Source: Lentimicrobiaceae bacterium
Lineage (GTDB): Bacteria > Bacteroidota > Bacteroidia > Bacteroidales > JAGNHN01
Direction: 5' to 3'
DNA length: 64,000 nt
Assembly (NCBI GenBank): GCA_018001695.1
Contig: JAGNHN010000003.1
Location: forward strand, 38,416-102,415
The translations under genes were made by a program, and so were the position numbers. The notes under the pieces were generated by a model. The model did not search any database and was not told the DNA's origin. It saw only the letters and a program-made list of their open reading frames with translations. Positions 17,314 to 26,521 of the stretch are shown one piece after another. Position 1 is the stretch's first letter. Each line of letters starts with the position of its first letter.

Positions 17314-18429
17314 TCATCTGCGTGTGAGCAGGCTGAGGGTTTCTACATGGTATGTCTGTGGAAAGAAATCAAAGGGAATTATACGGCATACCTCATAGCC
17401 CGCAGTTTGCAGGTAGATAAGATCACGCTTTAATGTTCCTGCGCTGCATGACAGATAGGCGATCTTTTCCGGCCTTAAACCCGTGGTGGTCCAATGAAGA
17501 ATTTCCTGCTCCAGTCCGGTCCGCGGGGGGTTGACGTACATTAGGGTTTGTCTCCTCCGGGGTAGGAAGGATAGCCATGCTTCCAATTGGGGAATCCTCT
17601 GATGACATAATCCTCGAAATAAAGTGGCCCCGGGAGCATTGATGGCTGCACATTCCAGGGCTTCTCCACTCCATTCTACCCCGGCGCAGGCAGACTTGTG
17701 GCGTTCCCATACCCGCAACGACGCACCAATGCCACAGTACAAATCGACCACAGTAGAAGAGGCATCCGGTTGAAGGAAGTCTTCGGCATAGTCTAAAGCC
17801 CTGGCCGCCAATGAGGGTATCAACTGACGAAAAGAGGCGGGCCCGTACCACAACCCGTCTTCATCCTTGGAACGGGACCTGCCCCAGATCAGATGCCATC
17901 CTTCTTTTCCAAAGATACGCTTACCCGCAGAGGGGTGCAGGTGTAGCCAAAGCCCTTCCAACCCCAAGGCTTCCAATGCGGAGACCAAAGTCGGTTCTAA
18001 CCATTCCAGGGCTGGCATGGCATTGGTTTTCAGAACGAGACTGAGCTGTTTTCCGCTCTGGACATAGTATACCATGGGGAAGCGTTCCGGTGGTGGCAGT
18101 ACCGGAAGTAATCTTGCCATGACCTCATTCACAAAGGAGGCATGTACCGGGCATTGCGGGATTGGAATAACCATATCCTTCTTTCTCATGCCGGCTTGCC
18201 AACCGACTTCCCACTGGGTTGCCAGACTGACCTGCCTTCTGTAACCCAAGCGTTGTAAGGGGTCTGGACTGTGAAGGGGAGCCATTGCTTCCACAAAACC
18301 ATGCAGGGTTTTACGAAGAAAGACCGATTTCTTCTCTTCGCTCTCTTCCCGGCTGAGGTGACGGTGGGCACAGCCCGGGCAGGCAGGCTCACAGCCGGGC
18401 AAGGCCGCCAGCAAAATCTCAGAAGCCAT
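17314..18429 (-). CDS. TrmA/RumA-type 23S rRNA (uracil-5-)-methyltransferase-like protein
   Basis: A 371-residue class I SAM enzyme, shorter than E. coli RlmD. Cysteines at 13, 17 and 20 (PGCEPACPGC) plus one later Cys (PQCPVH) could hold the 4Fe-4S cluster known in RlmD, although the CX3CX2C spacing differs from the usual CX5CX2C. The methyltransferase half shows GPASFRQ, DLYCGIGASL (SAM loop), VNPPRTGL (DPPRxG equivalent) and SCSAGTLKRDL, which carries the catalytic cysteine. No N-terminal TRAM domain is present. It overlaps the YfcC gene by 11 bases on the same strand. The exact rRNA or tRNA target cannot be read from the sequence. Confidence 0.85.
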   Translation of the reverse strand: MASEILLAALPGCEPACPGCAHRHLSREESEEKKSVFLRKTLHGFVEAMAPLHSPDPLQRLGYRRQVSLATQWEVGWQAGMRKKDMVIPIPQCPVHASFVNEVMARLLPVLPPPERFPMVYYVQSGKQLSLVLKTNAMPALEWLEPTLVSALEALGLEGLWLHLHPSAGKRIFGKEGWHLIWGRSRSKDEDGLWYGPASFRQLIPSLAARALDYAEDFLQPDASSTVVDLYCGIGASLRVWERHKSACAGVEWSGEALECAAINAPGATLFRGLCHQRIPQLEAWLSFLPRRRQTLMYVNPPRTGLEQEILHWTTTGLRPEKIAYLSCSAGTLKRDLIYLQTAGYEVCRIIPFDFFPQTYHVETLSLLTRR

Positions 18430-20005
18430 TCAGATCCATGGTAACGGTGGGAATGAGCAGGAGGAATCCCAGGATAATCAGAACCACCATAAAAGGCCAT
18501 ACCCAACGGACCCATTTATCATATGGGATGCGGGCTACACCCAGCACACCAATCAATACACCGGATGTGGGGGTGATCATATTGGTGAACCCGTCCCCAA
18601 ACTGAAAAGCCATCACTGTAGCCTGCCTTGACAATCCGATGAGATCCGAAAAGGGAGCCATGATGGGCATGGTGAGGGCAGCCTTGGCCGATCCCGAAGG
18701 TATCACAACGTTGATGATGGTCTGAATGACATACATCAGTGATACCGAAGCCAGCTCACTCGTGCCTTCCATCGACTTCGAAAGCAGGTAGAGAATGGTG
18801 TCGATGACCTTGCCATCTTCCAGGATGACAATGATACCCCCGGCCAGTCCAACCACCATGGCGGCTGACAGAATATCCCTGACACCATCCAGAAAATGCT
18901 TCGTAAGCGCATTGGGAGAGTACTGCATGGCGATACCGGAGAACAGTCCCATGGCAAAAAACAGACTGGCAATTTCCATGATGTACCATGCATATCCCAT
19001 GACCCCAACGATCAGAAATATGATGGTAAATAACAGCAGGTTCAGGAGAAAGAAGTGAACCGATTTTCGCAGGGCAAGCCAGCTGCTGAGGACAAAAGCC
19101 GCTGTGGCAATGGGAATGACGGGAAGGGTGGCGGAGGCATGTCCTACCTGTAGTGTTGTCATCGGAAAGAAAAGACTGAAGGCCATCAGGGTCAGCGAGA
19201 CACCTCCGAAAACCCACCAGGCAGCCCTGGGGGTGTGGTAGACCAGGTCTTCCAGATGGCTGTTGCCCCTTTCGCGCCAATATGCATCTTCCTTATAAAC
19301 AGGTGAGCGACGCGGATCCTTTTTGATCCGGGCGGCATAACGAAGCACCCAGATAATACCCACCAAATTAATAACCAGCCAGCTGAACAGGCGGTATTCA
19401 AAACCTGAAAACAAGGGAAGCTCAGCCAGTCCCTGTGCAATACCAATGGTAAAGGGGTTGAGGACAGCACCGGCAAATCCCAGTCCGGCTGCAACGAATA
19501 CCATGCATACGCCGGTGATGGAATCATAACCCATAGAAATGGCCAGGGGAACCAGGATGATTATGAAGGCAATCGTCTCTTCACTCATGCCGAATACCGC
19601 GCCAAATACCGAAAACATCAGCATCACCAGGGTGATGATCATGTTATCGACACCCAGCCATTTGATCATTTTATATCGCTCCAGGCGGCGGCTCAGGCGG
19701 AGGAAAGACAGGATGCCCACATCGATGGCTTTGCTCTGGTTCATGATCCAGAAAGCCCCGCCTATCATTAAAATAAAGACTATGATCCCAGCCTGGCGCT
19801 CAAAGCCTTTGAATAATGCCGCGAAAATCTGCCATGTCTGAGGTTGGGATTCCGTGTATTGAAATACCTTGGTTTTTACTTCCTGTCCCTGGACCTCCTG
19901 GATCGCTTCCTGGTACTGACCTCCCGGAATGATCCATGTCATGATGGCTGCCAATACAATGATGTAGAAGATGATAACGTATGTATGCGGGATCTTTCCT
20001 GACAT
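18419..20005 (-). CDS. YfcC family (DcuC/ArsB-like superfamily) membrane transporter
   Basis: A polytopic inner-membrane protein of 528 residues from the ATG at 20005 (MSGKIPHTYVIIFY). The first helix is followed by TWIIPGGQY, and the body contains paired glycine-rich helices such as GFAGAVLNPFTIGIAQGLAELP and the closing GDGFTNMITPTSGVLIG, all marks of the YfcC family, proposed basic amino-acid or dicarboxylate carriers. I prefer 20005 to the frame's first ATG at 20146, which would add a polar 47-residue extension and run into the divergent PurF-like gene. The stop overlaps the methyltransferase gene. The substrate is unknown. Confidence 0.85.
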   Translation of the reverse strand: MSGKIPHTYVIIFYIIVLAAIMTWIIPGGQYQEAIQEVQGQEVKTKVFQYTESQPQTWQIFAALFKGFERQAGIIVFILMIGGAFWIMNQSKAIDVGILSFLRLSRRLERYKMIKWLGVDNMIITLVMLMFSVFGAVFGMSEETIAFIIILVPLAISMGYDSITGVCMVFVAAGLGFAGAVLNPFTIGIAQGLAELPLFSGFEYRLFSWLVINLVGIIWVLRYAARIKKDPRRSPVYKEDAYWRERGNSHLEDLVYHTPRAAWWVFGGVSLTLMAFSLFFPMTTLQVGHASATLPVIPIATAAFVLSSWLALRKSVHFFLLNLLLFTIIFLIVGVMGYAWYIMEIASLFFAMGLFSGIAMQYSPNALTKHFLDGVRDILSAAMVVGLAGGIIVILEDGKVIDTILYLLSKSMEGTSELASVSLMYVIQTIINVVIPSGSAKAALTMPIMAPFSDLIGLSRQATVMAFQFGDGFTNMITPTSGVLIGVLGVARIPYDKWVRWVWPFMVVLIILGFLLLIPTVTMDLNGF

Positions 20006-20097
20006 ATTACCCTGACTGTTTGGTCCGCCATTGTCCGGGGCGGAGGTTGCACCGGCCAAATTACACATTTCGGACCTGACATCTGCCTCAAATGCCT

Positions 20098-20105
20098 TAC
20101 TTTTG
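20098..20105 (+). promoter_or_regulatory. -7 promoter box (TACTTTTG) of the long PurF-like gene
   Basis: A perfect TAnnTTTG match 20 bases upstream of the ATG at 20126, in the divergent spacer shared with the YfcC gene. Confidence 0.55.
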
Positions 20106-20125
20106 CCTTTTCCTACCGGAGCATC

Positions 20126-22027
20126 ATGAGTGAGGTCATCAAGCACGAATGTGGAATAGCCCTGTTGCGTCTCTTAAAACCATTGGAGTATTATGCTGTG
20201 CGATACGGTACAGCTTTTTACGCCCTGAATAAGATGCAGCTGCTGATGGAAAAGCAGCACAACAGGGGTCAGGATGGTGCCGGGCTGGCCTGTGTCAGCT
20301 TTGATCCTGAACCAGGCATGAAATATATTCACCGTGTCCGTTCCAATGCCGAAGCACCCATCATCGATGTATTCGGTATGGTGATGAAGGAGATAGAAAC
20401 AGCATCGGCCGGACATCCCGACCGCTTGCATGATGTGCAGTGGCTCAAGCACCACACAGGTTTTGGCGGGGAGCTGTTCCTGGGTCACCTGCGCTATGGC
20501 ACCTTCGGTGGTAATGGAATCAAAAGCCTTCATCCTGTCCTGCGCGAGAACAACTGGATGACCCGCAACCTGGTGCTGGCCGGCAATTTCAACCTGACCA
20601 ATGTCGATGAGCTGTTTCAGCGACTGATAAGCTATGGCCAGTTCCCTGTGGCTACATCAGATACCACCACAATTCTGGAGAAGATCGGCCACTTCCTGGA
20701 TGAAGAAAATGAGCGGTTATATGCGCGCTTCAGGCAGCAAGGCCATTCCAAACGAGAGATCACACCCCTGATTGCCGGAAACCTTGATCTGGCTGGCATC
20801 CTGACACAAGCCTGCAGAACCTGGGATGGGGGATACGTGATAGCTGGTATGCTGGGCCATGGAGATGCTATTGTCATGCGCGATCCCCAGGGCATACGGC
20901 CGGCTTTCTATTACCGGAATGAAGAGGCGCTGGCCGTGGCTTCTGAGCGGCCAGTGCTCCAAACGACCTTTAACTGCCCCATTGCTGATATACACGAGAT
21001 AGAACCCGGTCATGCCCTCATCATACGGAGGTCCGGAACGGTGCAATCGACGCAGATACTACCCTCCAGACAACGTAAATCCTGCTCATTCGAACGCATC
21101 TATTTCTCCCGGGGCACGGATGCTGATATTTACCAGGAGCGTAAAAATCTGGGTAAGAGACTGGCCCGTCCTATCCTCGAATCCGTGGGTCATGACCTTG
21201 ATCATACCGTCTTCTCCTATATCCCCAATACCGCTGTGGTGGCCTTCTACGGCCTGATGGAAGAACTTCAGAATTTCTGCAGTGAGGTTAAAATGGAACG
21301 CATCCTGAGCGCCGGAGACAAACTGACGCCTTCCAGCCTAAGGGAGATCATGGCCCTGCGGCCACGGATGGAGCAAATCGCGGTGAAGGATGTGAAGATG
21401 AGAACTTTCATCACGCAGGATAAGCAGCGTGATGACCTGGTGGCCCACGTGTATGACGTAACCTATGGTATCGTCAGAGATGGCATCGACAGCCTGGTTG
21501 TGCTGGATGACTCCATCGTCAGGGGCACCACCCTGAAGCAGAGCATCATACGCATCCTGGACCGCCTTAACCCGAAACATATTATTATTGCCAGCTCAGC
21601 GCCCCAGATCCGCTATCCCGATTGTTATGGCCTTGACATGGCAAAGCTACACGATTTCGTTGCGTTTAATGCCGCGATCGACCTGCTGAAAGAGCGTGAC
21701 ATGGGCCATGTCATCAATGATGTGTACAAGAAATGCAAAGCACAGGAGAAGTGGCCCAAAGAGGAAATAGTCAATCATGTAAAGGAAATATACAAACCGT
21801 TCTGCGCCAAAGAGATATCAGAGCGTATTGCCCAACTCGTTACACCTGCTGGCGTTAATGCCGGCGTCAGCATTATTTTCCAGACCATCGAAGACCTGCA
21901 TGCTGCATGTCCGGGGCATACGGGCGACTGGTATTTCACAGGAGATTACCCGACACCAGGTGGAAACAAGGTCGTGAATCAGGCCTTTATCAACTATATT
22001 GAGGGGCGGAATGTGAGGGCCTATTGA
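20126..22027 (+). CDS. Amidophosphoribosyltransferase-like protein, long form
   Basis: A 633-residue enzyme of the PurF type, which uses glutamine and PRPP to make 5-phosphoribosylamine for purine synthesis. An eight-residue leader (MSEVIKHE) precedes C9 in ECGIALLRL, which would become the N-terminal nucleophile after cleavage. Glutaminase motifs include NRGQDGAGLA, GHLRYGTFG and RDPQGIRPAFYY. The PRPP loop VVLDDSIVRGTT is near residue 460. It is about 130-150 residues longer than ordinary PurF, mainly through a C-terminal extension (from about 500) and insertions. I believe Bacteroidota often carry such a long paralogue beside ordinary PurF; whether this one is the main enzyme is not decidable here. 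Confidence 0.88.
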   Translation: MSEVIKHECGIALLRLLKPLEYYAVRYGTAFYALNKMQLLMEKQHNRGQDGAGLACVSFDPEPGMKYIHRVRSNAEAPIIDVFGMVMKEIETASAGHPDRLHDVQWLKHHTGFGGELFLGHLRYGTFGGNGIKSLHPVLRENNWMTRNLVLAGNFNLTNVDELFQRLISYGQFPVATSDTTTILEKIGHFLDEENERLYARFRQQGHSKREITPLIAGNLDLAGILTQACRTWDGGYVIAGMLGHGDAIVMRDPQGIRPAFYYRNEEALAVASERPVLQTTFNCPIADIHEIEPGHALIIRRSGTVQSTQILPSRQRKSCSFERIYFSRGTDADIYQERKNLGKRLARPILESVGHDLDHTVFSYIPNTAVVAFYGLMEELQNFCSEVKMERILSAGDKLTPSSLREIMALRPRMEQIAVKDVKMRTFITQDKQRDDLVAHVYDVTYGIVRDGIDSLVVLDDSIVRGTTLKQSIIRILDRLNPKHIIIASSAPQIRYPDCYGLDMAKLHDFVAFNAAIDLLKERDMGHVINDVYKKCKAQEKWPKEEIVNHVKEIYKPFCAKEISERIAQLVTPAGVNAGVSIIFQTIEDLHAACPGHTGDWYFTGDYPTPGGNKVVNQAFINYIEGRNVRAY

Positions 22028-22051
22028 CAGCAGCCTTGCTGCCTTCCGGAT

Positions 22052-23218
22052 TTACATGAATTTCTGATACACCTGCCACCAGCGGTCGGGAACATCATTG
22101 GCGCAGGCTTCCTGGTAATCAGCGTAGGAGCAGGGCACCATATAATGACGGAAATACTTGGTGCGCAGGCTGGCCGGACAGCTTACTTCCATCCACCACC
22201 GGTCTGAGCGTTTGCTTTTGTAAAAGACGATCTCATCCTGTTGCTCTTTGATCGCCACCGTATATTTGAGAAAATCTTCTTTGTTGCGAACCGGAAACTC
22301 ATGCTGCCGGTTGTAAAATCCTTCGATGAAGTACCAGATCATCTGGGCAATGAGCTGGGCAGTCTGCCCGCTGCGGTCATGTGTAGGATTATAATCATAG
22401 AACCCGATACTGGTCAGCTTATCACTCATGCCGGCATATCGGATCATCTGACATATTTCTTCTCCATAAAAACCATTGGGAGAGGGTTGGGCATGACCTG
22501 GTGCATCTGAAAAACGAACCGCCGAAATATCCACCGTGATCATATCTGCATTTCTAACAATAGGTTCCACTTCTTCAAGATTGCTCCTGACCTTACCCAG
22601 GCGGTAAGCATCGAAAAGCAGGTTCTTCATCAGCGCGATGGCATGAACATCAACATAATAACTTTGATAACCTATATTAGCAAAATTGAAGAGATAATTG
22701 GGTTGATGGAGGATGATGCGGCTGAGCCAGGACTGGTTATCGAGGTCTTCCTCACTGTTTCCTAAATCGAGGCGGGGATCGATGGCAACGATATTGATGA
22801 TTTGTCCCAACTGCTCGTAAGCCAGATAGTTAGCATAGGTCAGATCCTGGCTGCCGCCGAGGATAATGGGGACGATACCCTTTCTGATAAGCTGACTGAC
22901 GGCGCTGGAGAGAGCAAAATAGGTGTCTTCAATATCATACCCGGCTTTGATATCGCCCAGATCAGCAATATTCAGGTTTTTCATTCCCGGAAACAGGCGG
23001 AACAACTCCTGTCTGATGCGGTTGGGTGCCATGGAGCAGCCTTCGTTGTCAACGGCCAGGCGTTCTTCTCTGACGCCCAGGATGGCAATGTCGATATGCT
23101 CCAGGTCCGGAAACCCATGCTGACGGGTGTGGATATGAATCACCTCCCCCAGGCTCTTGCGCATGTGGTGGGAGCCGGAATAGGGATCTACAGGTTCGAA
23201 ATACAATGCGATCTCCAT
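22052..23218 (-). CDS. Arginase/formimidoylglutamase-fold protein with degraded metal site
   Basis: A 388-residue protein of the ureohydrolase fold. The three metal-binding segments are recognisable but altered. GGxH has become GGSQ (Q124), DAHxD has become DPRLD (147-151, R for H), and DxDxxDP has become DISAVRF (230-236, S and R for two Asp). Four of the six usual manganese ligands are missing, so amidinohydrolase activity is unlikely. The C-terminal 90 residues (EIVFYKSKRSDRWWMEV) are an addition beyond the core fold. It lies 72 bases downstream of topA on the same strand. The function is unknown; a structural or regulatory pseudoenzyme is my inference. Confidence 0.8.
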   Translation of the reverse strand: MEIALYFEPVDPYSGSHHMRKSLGEVIHIHTRQHGFPDLEHIDIAILGVREERLAVDNEGCSMAPNRIRQELFRLFPGMKNLNIADLGDIKAGYDIEDTYFALSSAVSQLIRKGIVPIILGGSQDLTYANYLAYEQLGQIINIVAIDPRLDLGNSEEDLDNQSWLSRIILHQPNYLFNFANIGYQSYYVDVHAIALMKNLLFDAYRLGKVRSNLEEVEPIVRNADMITVDISAVRFSDAPGHAQPSPNGFYGEEICQMIRYAGMSDKLTSIGFYDYNPTHDRSGQTAQLIAQMIWYFIEGFYNRQHEFPVRNKEDFLKYTVAIKEQQDEIVFYKSKRSDRWWMEVSCPASLRTKYFRHYMVPCSYADYQEACANDVPDRWWQVYQKFM

Positions 23219-23290
23219 GGGCCGGGAATTGAAGTCACAAATATAGACAAGTTCGGCAAGCCCTGCAGGATTGAAAACAGAGACTGGCGT

Positions 23291-25606
23291 TTAGCTTTTC
23301 TTTCTCGGCTTGCGTTTGGGAGGCTCGGCCGCATTCTCCTCCGCCAGGCGCCGGCAATCTTCCAGGCTCAGGGAAGCAGGCTCCGTGCCCTTGGGAATCC
23401 GGATGTTACGCTTACCATAAGAGATGTAGGGGCCAAACCTGCCCTTCAGAATCTTGAATTCGCTGTCTTCTGCAAATTCCTTGATGACCTTCTCCAGGGC
23501 TTCGGTACGCTTGCTCTTTACAAGCTCAACAGCGGCTTCTTCGTCCACCTCCGCGGGGTCCCAATTTCTAGGAAGGCTGTAAAATTTGCTGTCATGACGA
23601 ACAAAGGGGCCAAAACGCCCGATGCCGACCAGGAGATCCTTGCCTTCAAACTGACCCACGATCTTGGGATACCTGAACAGTTCCAGCCCTTCTTCAAGGC
23701 TGATGGTCTGCATGCTTTGTCCTTTCCGCAGCCCGGCAAACCTGGGTTTATCGTTGTCATCATTATCGCCGATCTGCACCATGGGACCATAGCGGCCCAC
23801 CTTCACAAAAACATTCTTACCGGTGGCAGGATCCTGACCCAGGAAACGTTCACCGCTGAAACGCGAAGATTCTGTGCCTGTCTTTTCAATCCGCTCATGA
23901 AAGGGACCATAAAAGGCCCGGATCACTTCGTTCCATGACTTCTGGCCTTCAGCGATTTCATCAAACTCCTTCTCTACCGTGGCAGTGAATTGGTAGTCCA
24001 CGATATATTCGAAGTGTTCCATCAGGAAACGGTTAACCAGCACACCAACGTCAGTGGGAAACAATTTGGACTTTTCTGCCCCCACCATTTCCTTCTTCGT
24101 CGATTCCTTTATGGCATCCTTTTTCAGATCCATCTGTACATAGGATCTGGCCTGTCCAGGCCTGTCCTCCCTCACCACATACTCTCTTTTCTGTATCGTG
24201 GAGATGGTTGGGGCGTAGGTAGAAGGGCGGCCTATGCCAAGCTCTTCCAGCTTCTTGACAAGCGCAGCCTCAGTGTATCGTGCCGGAGCTTTGCTGAATC
24301 GCTGAACGGCTGAAATAATATCTGCACTCAGCTCATCACCGGCCACCAGTTTTGGGAGTACGCTGCGGAAGTTCTCATCTTCCTCATCATCCCGGCTTTC
24401 CATGTATACTTTCAGAAACCCGTCGAAGAGCAATACCTCGCCCCTGGCGATGAAATTGTTCTTCACACCGCTGATCTGGATGGTCACCGTAGTGCGCTCC
24501 ACCTGGGCATCGCTCATCTGCGATGCAATGGTGCGCTTCCAGATCAATTCATACAGTTTACGCTGATCTGCGGTTCCCTCAACAGTGGTATGTTCGATAT
24601 ACGTGGGACGGATGGCTTCATGCGCTTCCTGTGCCCCTTTGGTACGGGTAGTATAGCGGCGTGTCTGGGAATAGGACTCTCCGAACAGGTTGATGATGGC
24701 CTTGCGTGCTGTGTTTACTGCCAGATCCGACAGGTTTACACTATCAGTACGCATATAGGTGATCTTCCCGTTCTCATAAAGTTGCTGGGCAACCATCATC
24801 GTCTTGGATACTGAAAACCCCAGTTTTCGGGCGGCTTCCTGTTGCAGCGTTGAGGTGGTGAAGGGGGGAGCAGGACTCTTCCTGGCCGGTTTCTTTTCGA
24901 CATCCGAGACCTTAAACCCTGCACCAATACATGCTTCCAGAAAGTTGCGTGCTCTGGCGGCGTCTGAAAAACGTTCAGGTAATTCGGCTTCAACGACCAG
25001 TCCATCATTCGTTATGAAGCGGCCTGTGATACGAAACGCAGAATCATAGTTAAACCGCGCAATCTCATCCTCACGTTCCACGATCAGACGGACCGCAACA
25101 GACTGCACCCTGCCGGCCGATAAGGAAGGTTTCACTTTCTTCCACAGCAAAGGGGAAAGCTCAAAACCTACCAACCTGTCCAGCACGCGGCGCGCCTGCT
25201 GCGCATCCACAAGGTGCATGTCAATCTCCCGTGGGTTTTGAATGGCCCGGCTGATGGCTTCTTTGGTGATCTCATGAAACACAATGCGCCGGGTTTGCTG
25301 CTTTTCCAACCCCAACACCTCCATCAGGTGCCATGAAATGGCCTCTCCTTCACGGTCCTCGTCAGATGCCAGCCAGACCATTTCACTGTCCTGTGCCAGT
25401 TTCTTTAGCTCTGTGATGATCTTTTTCTTATCCGGAGCTACTTCGTACACCGGCATAAAATCCTGACTGATCTCAACCCCAAGCTGCTTCTTGGATAGAT
25501 CACGGATATGACCAAAACTGGATTTCACCACAAAGTCCTTACCCAGAAAATTGCTGATGGTTTTGGCTTTTGCCGGAGACTCAACGATCACAAGGTTTTT
25601 TGCCAT
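23291..25606 (-). CDS. topA: DNA topoisomerase I (type IA)
   Basis: A 771-residue enzyme that relaxes negative supercoils. The TOPRIM domain begins at once (MAKNLVIVESPAKAKT, then ASDEDREGEAI). The catalytic Tyr is Y284 in GKITYMRTDS, followed by HEAIRPT. The C-terminal region carries three GRYGP/GRFGP repeat modules (for example GRFGPYISYGKRN) and a basic lysine/arginine tail in place of zinc fingers, as usual in Bacteroidota. I chose ATG 25606 because the upstream ATG at 25654 adds a non-conserved 16-residue extension that crosses the likely promoter. The gene probably continues into the arginase-like gene. Confidence 0.97.
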   Translation of the reverse strand: MAKNLVIVESPAKAKTISNFLGKDFVVKSSFGHIRDLSKKQLGVEISQDFMPVYEVAPDKKKIITELKKLAQDSEMVWLASDEDREGEAISWHLMEVLGLEKQQTRRIVFHEITKEAISRAIQNPREIDMHLVDAQQARRVLDRLVGFELSPLLWKKVKPSLSAGRVQSVAVRLIVEREDEIARFNYDSAFRITGRFITNDGLVVEAELPERFSDAARARNFLEACIGAGFKVSDVEKKPARKSPAPPFTTSTLQQEAARKLGFSVSKTMMVAQQLYENGKITYMRTDSVNLSDLAVNTARKAIINLFGESYSQTRRYTTRTKGAQEAHEAIRPTYIEHTTVEGTADQRKLYELIWKRTIASQMSDAQVERTTVTIQISGVKNNFIARGEVLLFDGFLKVYMESRDDEEDENFRSVLPKLVAGDELSADIISAVQRFSKAPARYTEAALVKKLEELGIGRPSTYAPTISTIQKREYVVREDRPGQARSYVQMDLKKDAIKESTKKEMVGAEKSKLFPTDVGVLVNRFLMEHFEYIVDYQFTATVEKEFDEIAEGQKSWNEVIRAFYGPFHERIEKTGTESSRFSGERFLGQDPATGKNVFVKVGRYGPMVQIGDNDDNDKPRFAGLRKGQSMQTISLEEGLELFRYPKIVGQFEGKDLLVGIGRFGPFVRHDSKFYSLPRNWDPAEVDEEAAVELVKSKRTEALEKVIKEFAEDSEFKILKGRFGPYISYGKRNIRIPKGTEPASLSLEDCRRLAEENAAEPPKRKPRKKS

Positions 25607-25641
25607 CTTAACGTGCTTTCGTCCATTTTTTTGCGGGGGTG

Positions 25642-25649
25642 CAAAGTAA
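25642..25649 (-). promoter_or_regulatory. Possible -7 box of topA (TTACTTTG, near consensus)
   Basis: On the minus strand TTACTTTGCACCC lies 36 bases before the topA ATG. It differs from TAnnTTTG at one fixed position. The GCACCC context after the box also occurs after the leuS box (GCACC). Confidence 0.35.
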
Positions 25650-25775
25650 AGCATTTATCCTGAATAAATAATATGTGTGCTTTTCACCCCCTGCGTGTCG
25701 ATGATATAGACGCATAACGGACTGAAACTGGAAATCGTCTGTAAAATAATTCTGAAAAAGGGACACAATTCGTCA

Positions 25776-26519
25776 TTACCGCAACTTCACTAGCATCACA
25801 CTGCTGTCTTTATCAGGTATTTGGATGAAGGACTCCGGTATCTGGGATTGAAACTCACGTACTGCCTGCATCACACCTGGCCACAAACGATTATGGTCAT
25901 GAATGATGATGACACCTCCCGGACTCAGACGGGGGTAGAAAAAGGCCAGTCCGGCCCGCGTAGGTTGATAGAGGTCGGCATCGATGTGCACAAAAGCAAA
26001 GAAGGTGTCTTCCATGCCAACCGCGGTATCCGGAAAATATCCTTTGTGAATTTCGATGTTCTGATCGGTACCGATAGTGCGAAGAACCAGCTCAGGACTG
26101 GTGTCAGAAAAATGACGGGGAGTATAGGTTGCCGGTTCTCCTGCTTCCTGGCTGAGATCCTCCGGGGCGAAGCCTGAAAAGGTATCAAAGAGATGTAGCC
26201 TGCGCCCGGGAATGGCGTGACGCAGCAGGCGGGCTGTCTCTCCTTTGTAGACGCCTAACTCGGCCAGGTCTCCGGGGATCTGCTCCTGCCGTATCCGCTC
26301 AAGCTGCAGCCATAGATTGAAAAAGCGCACCTTATCAATATAATCGGTCTCGAGGATGCGCAGGGTCTCAGATACCTCTCCCGACGCCAGCGCTTCCTTC
26401 CAGGTGCGTGGTGTGCCATCGGCGCCGGTAAAACGGACCCAGAAGATATGGCCTGCGAACCCGAGGGCCATCGCGGCCAGCATCAGTACCAGAAAGACGA
26501 TGAGCAGGCTGGTGGGCAT
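25776..26519 (-). CDS. TylF/MycF-type O-methyltransferase with N-terminal membrane anchor
   Basis: A 247-residue protein. Residues about 4-28 (LLIVFLVLMLAAMALGFAG) form one transmembrane helix. The remainder is a macrocin-O-methyltransferase (TylF) fold: DLAELGVYKGETARLL is the SAM loop, LHLFDTFSGF the second strand, and FVHIDADLYQPT plus GGVIIIHDH carry the acidic metal and SAM positions. TylF relatives methylate sugar hydroxyls on antibiotics or surface glycans. The start lies 2 bases after the ppa stop, so the two are co-transcribed. The membrane anchor is uncommon in the family. The substrate is unknown. Confidence 0.8.
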   Translation of the reverse strand: MPTSLLIVFLVLMLAAMALGFAGHIFWVRFTGADGTPRTWKEALASGEVSETLRILETDYIDKVRFFNLWLQLERIRQEQIPGDLAELGVYKGETARLLRHAIPGRRLHLFDTFSGFAPEDLSQEAGEPATYTPRHFSDTSPELVLRTIGTDQNIEIHKGYFPDTAVGMEDTFFAFVHIDADLYQPTRAGLAFFYPRLSPGGVIIIHDHNRLWPGVMQAVREFQSQIPESFIQIPDKDSSVMLVKLR

Positions 26520-26521
26520 GA

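Noticed and set aside
20006..20146. 47-residue N-terminal extension of the YfcC transporter
   Set aside because: It is polar, unlike the family, and overlaps the divergent PurF-like gene start.
22028..22045. GCAGC-CTT-GCTGC hairpin between the PurF-like and arginase-like genes as terminator
   Set aside because: The loop is only three bases and no T-run follows, so it is too weak to call.
22802..23938. A 378-codon open frame on the plus strand opposite the arginase-like gene and topA
   Set aside because: It lies antisense to two well-supported genes, matches no family I know, and spans their boundary; it is a by-product of codon usage.
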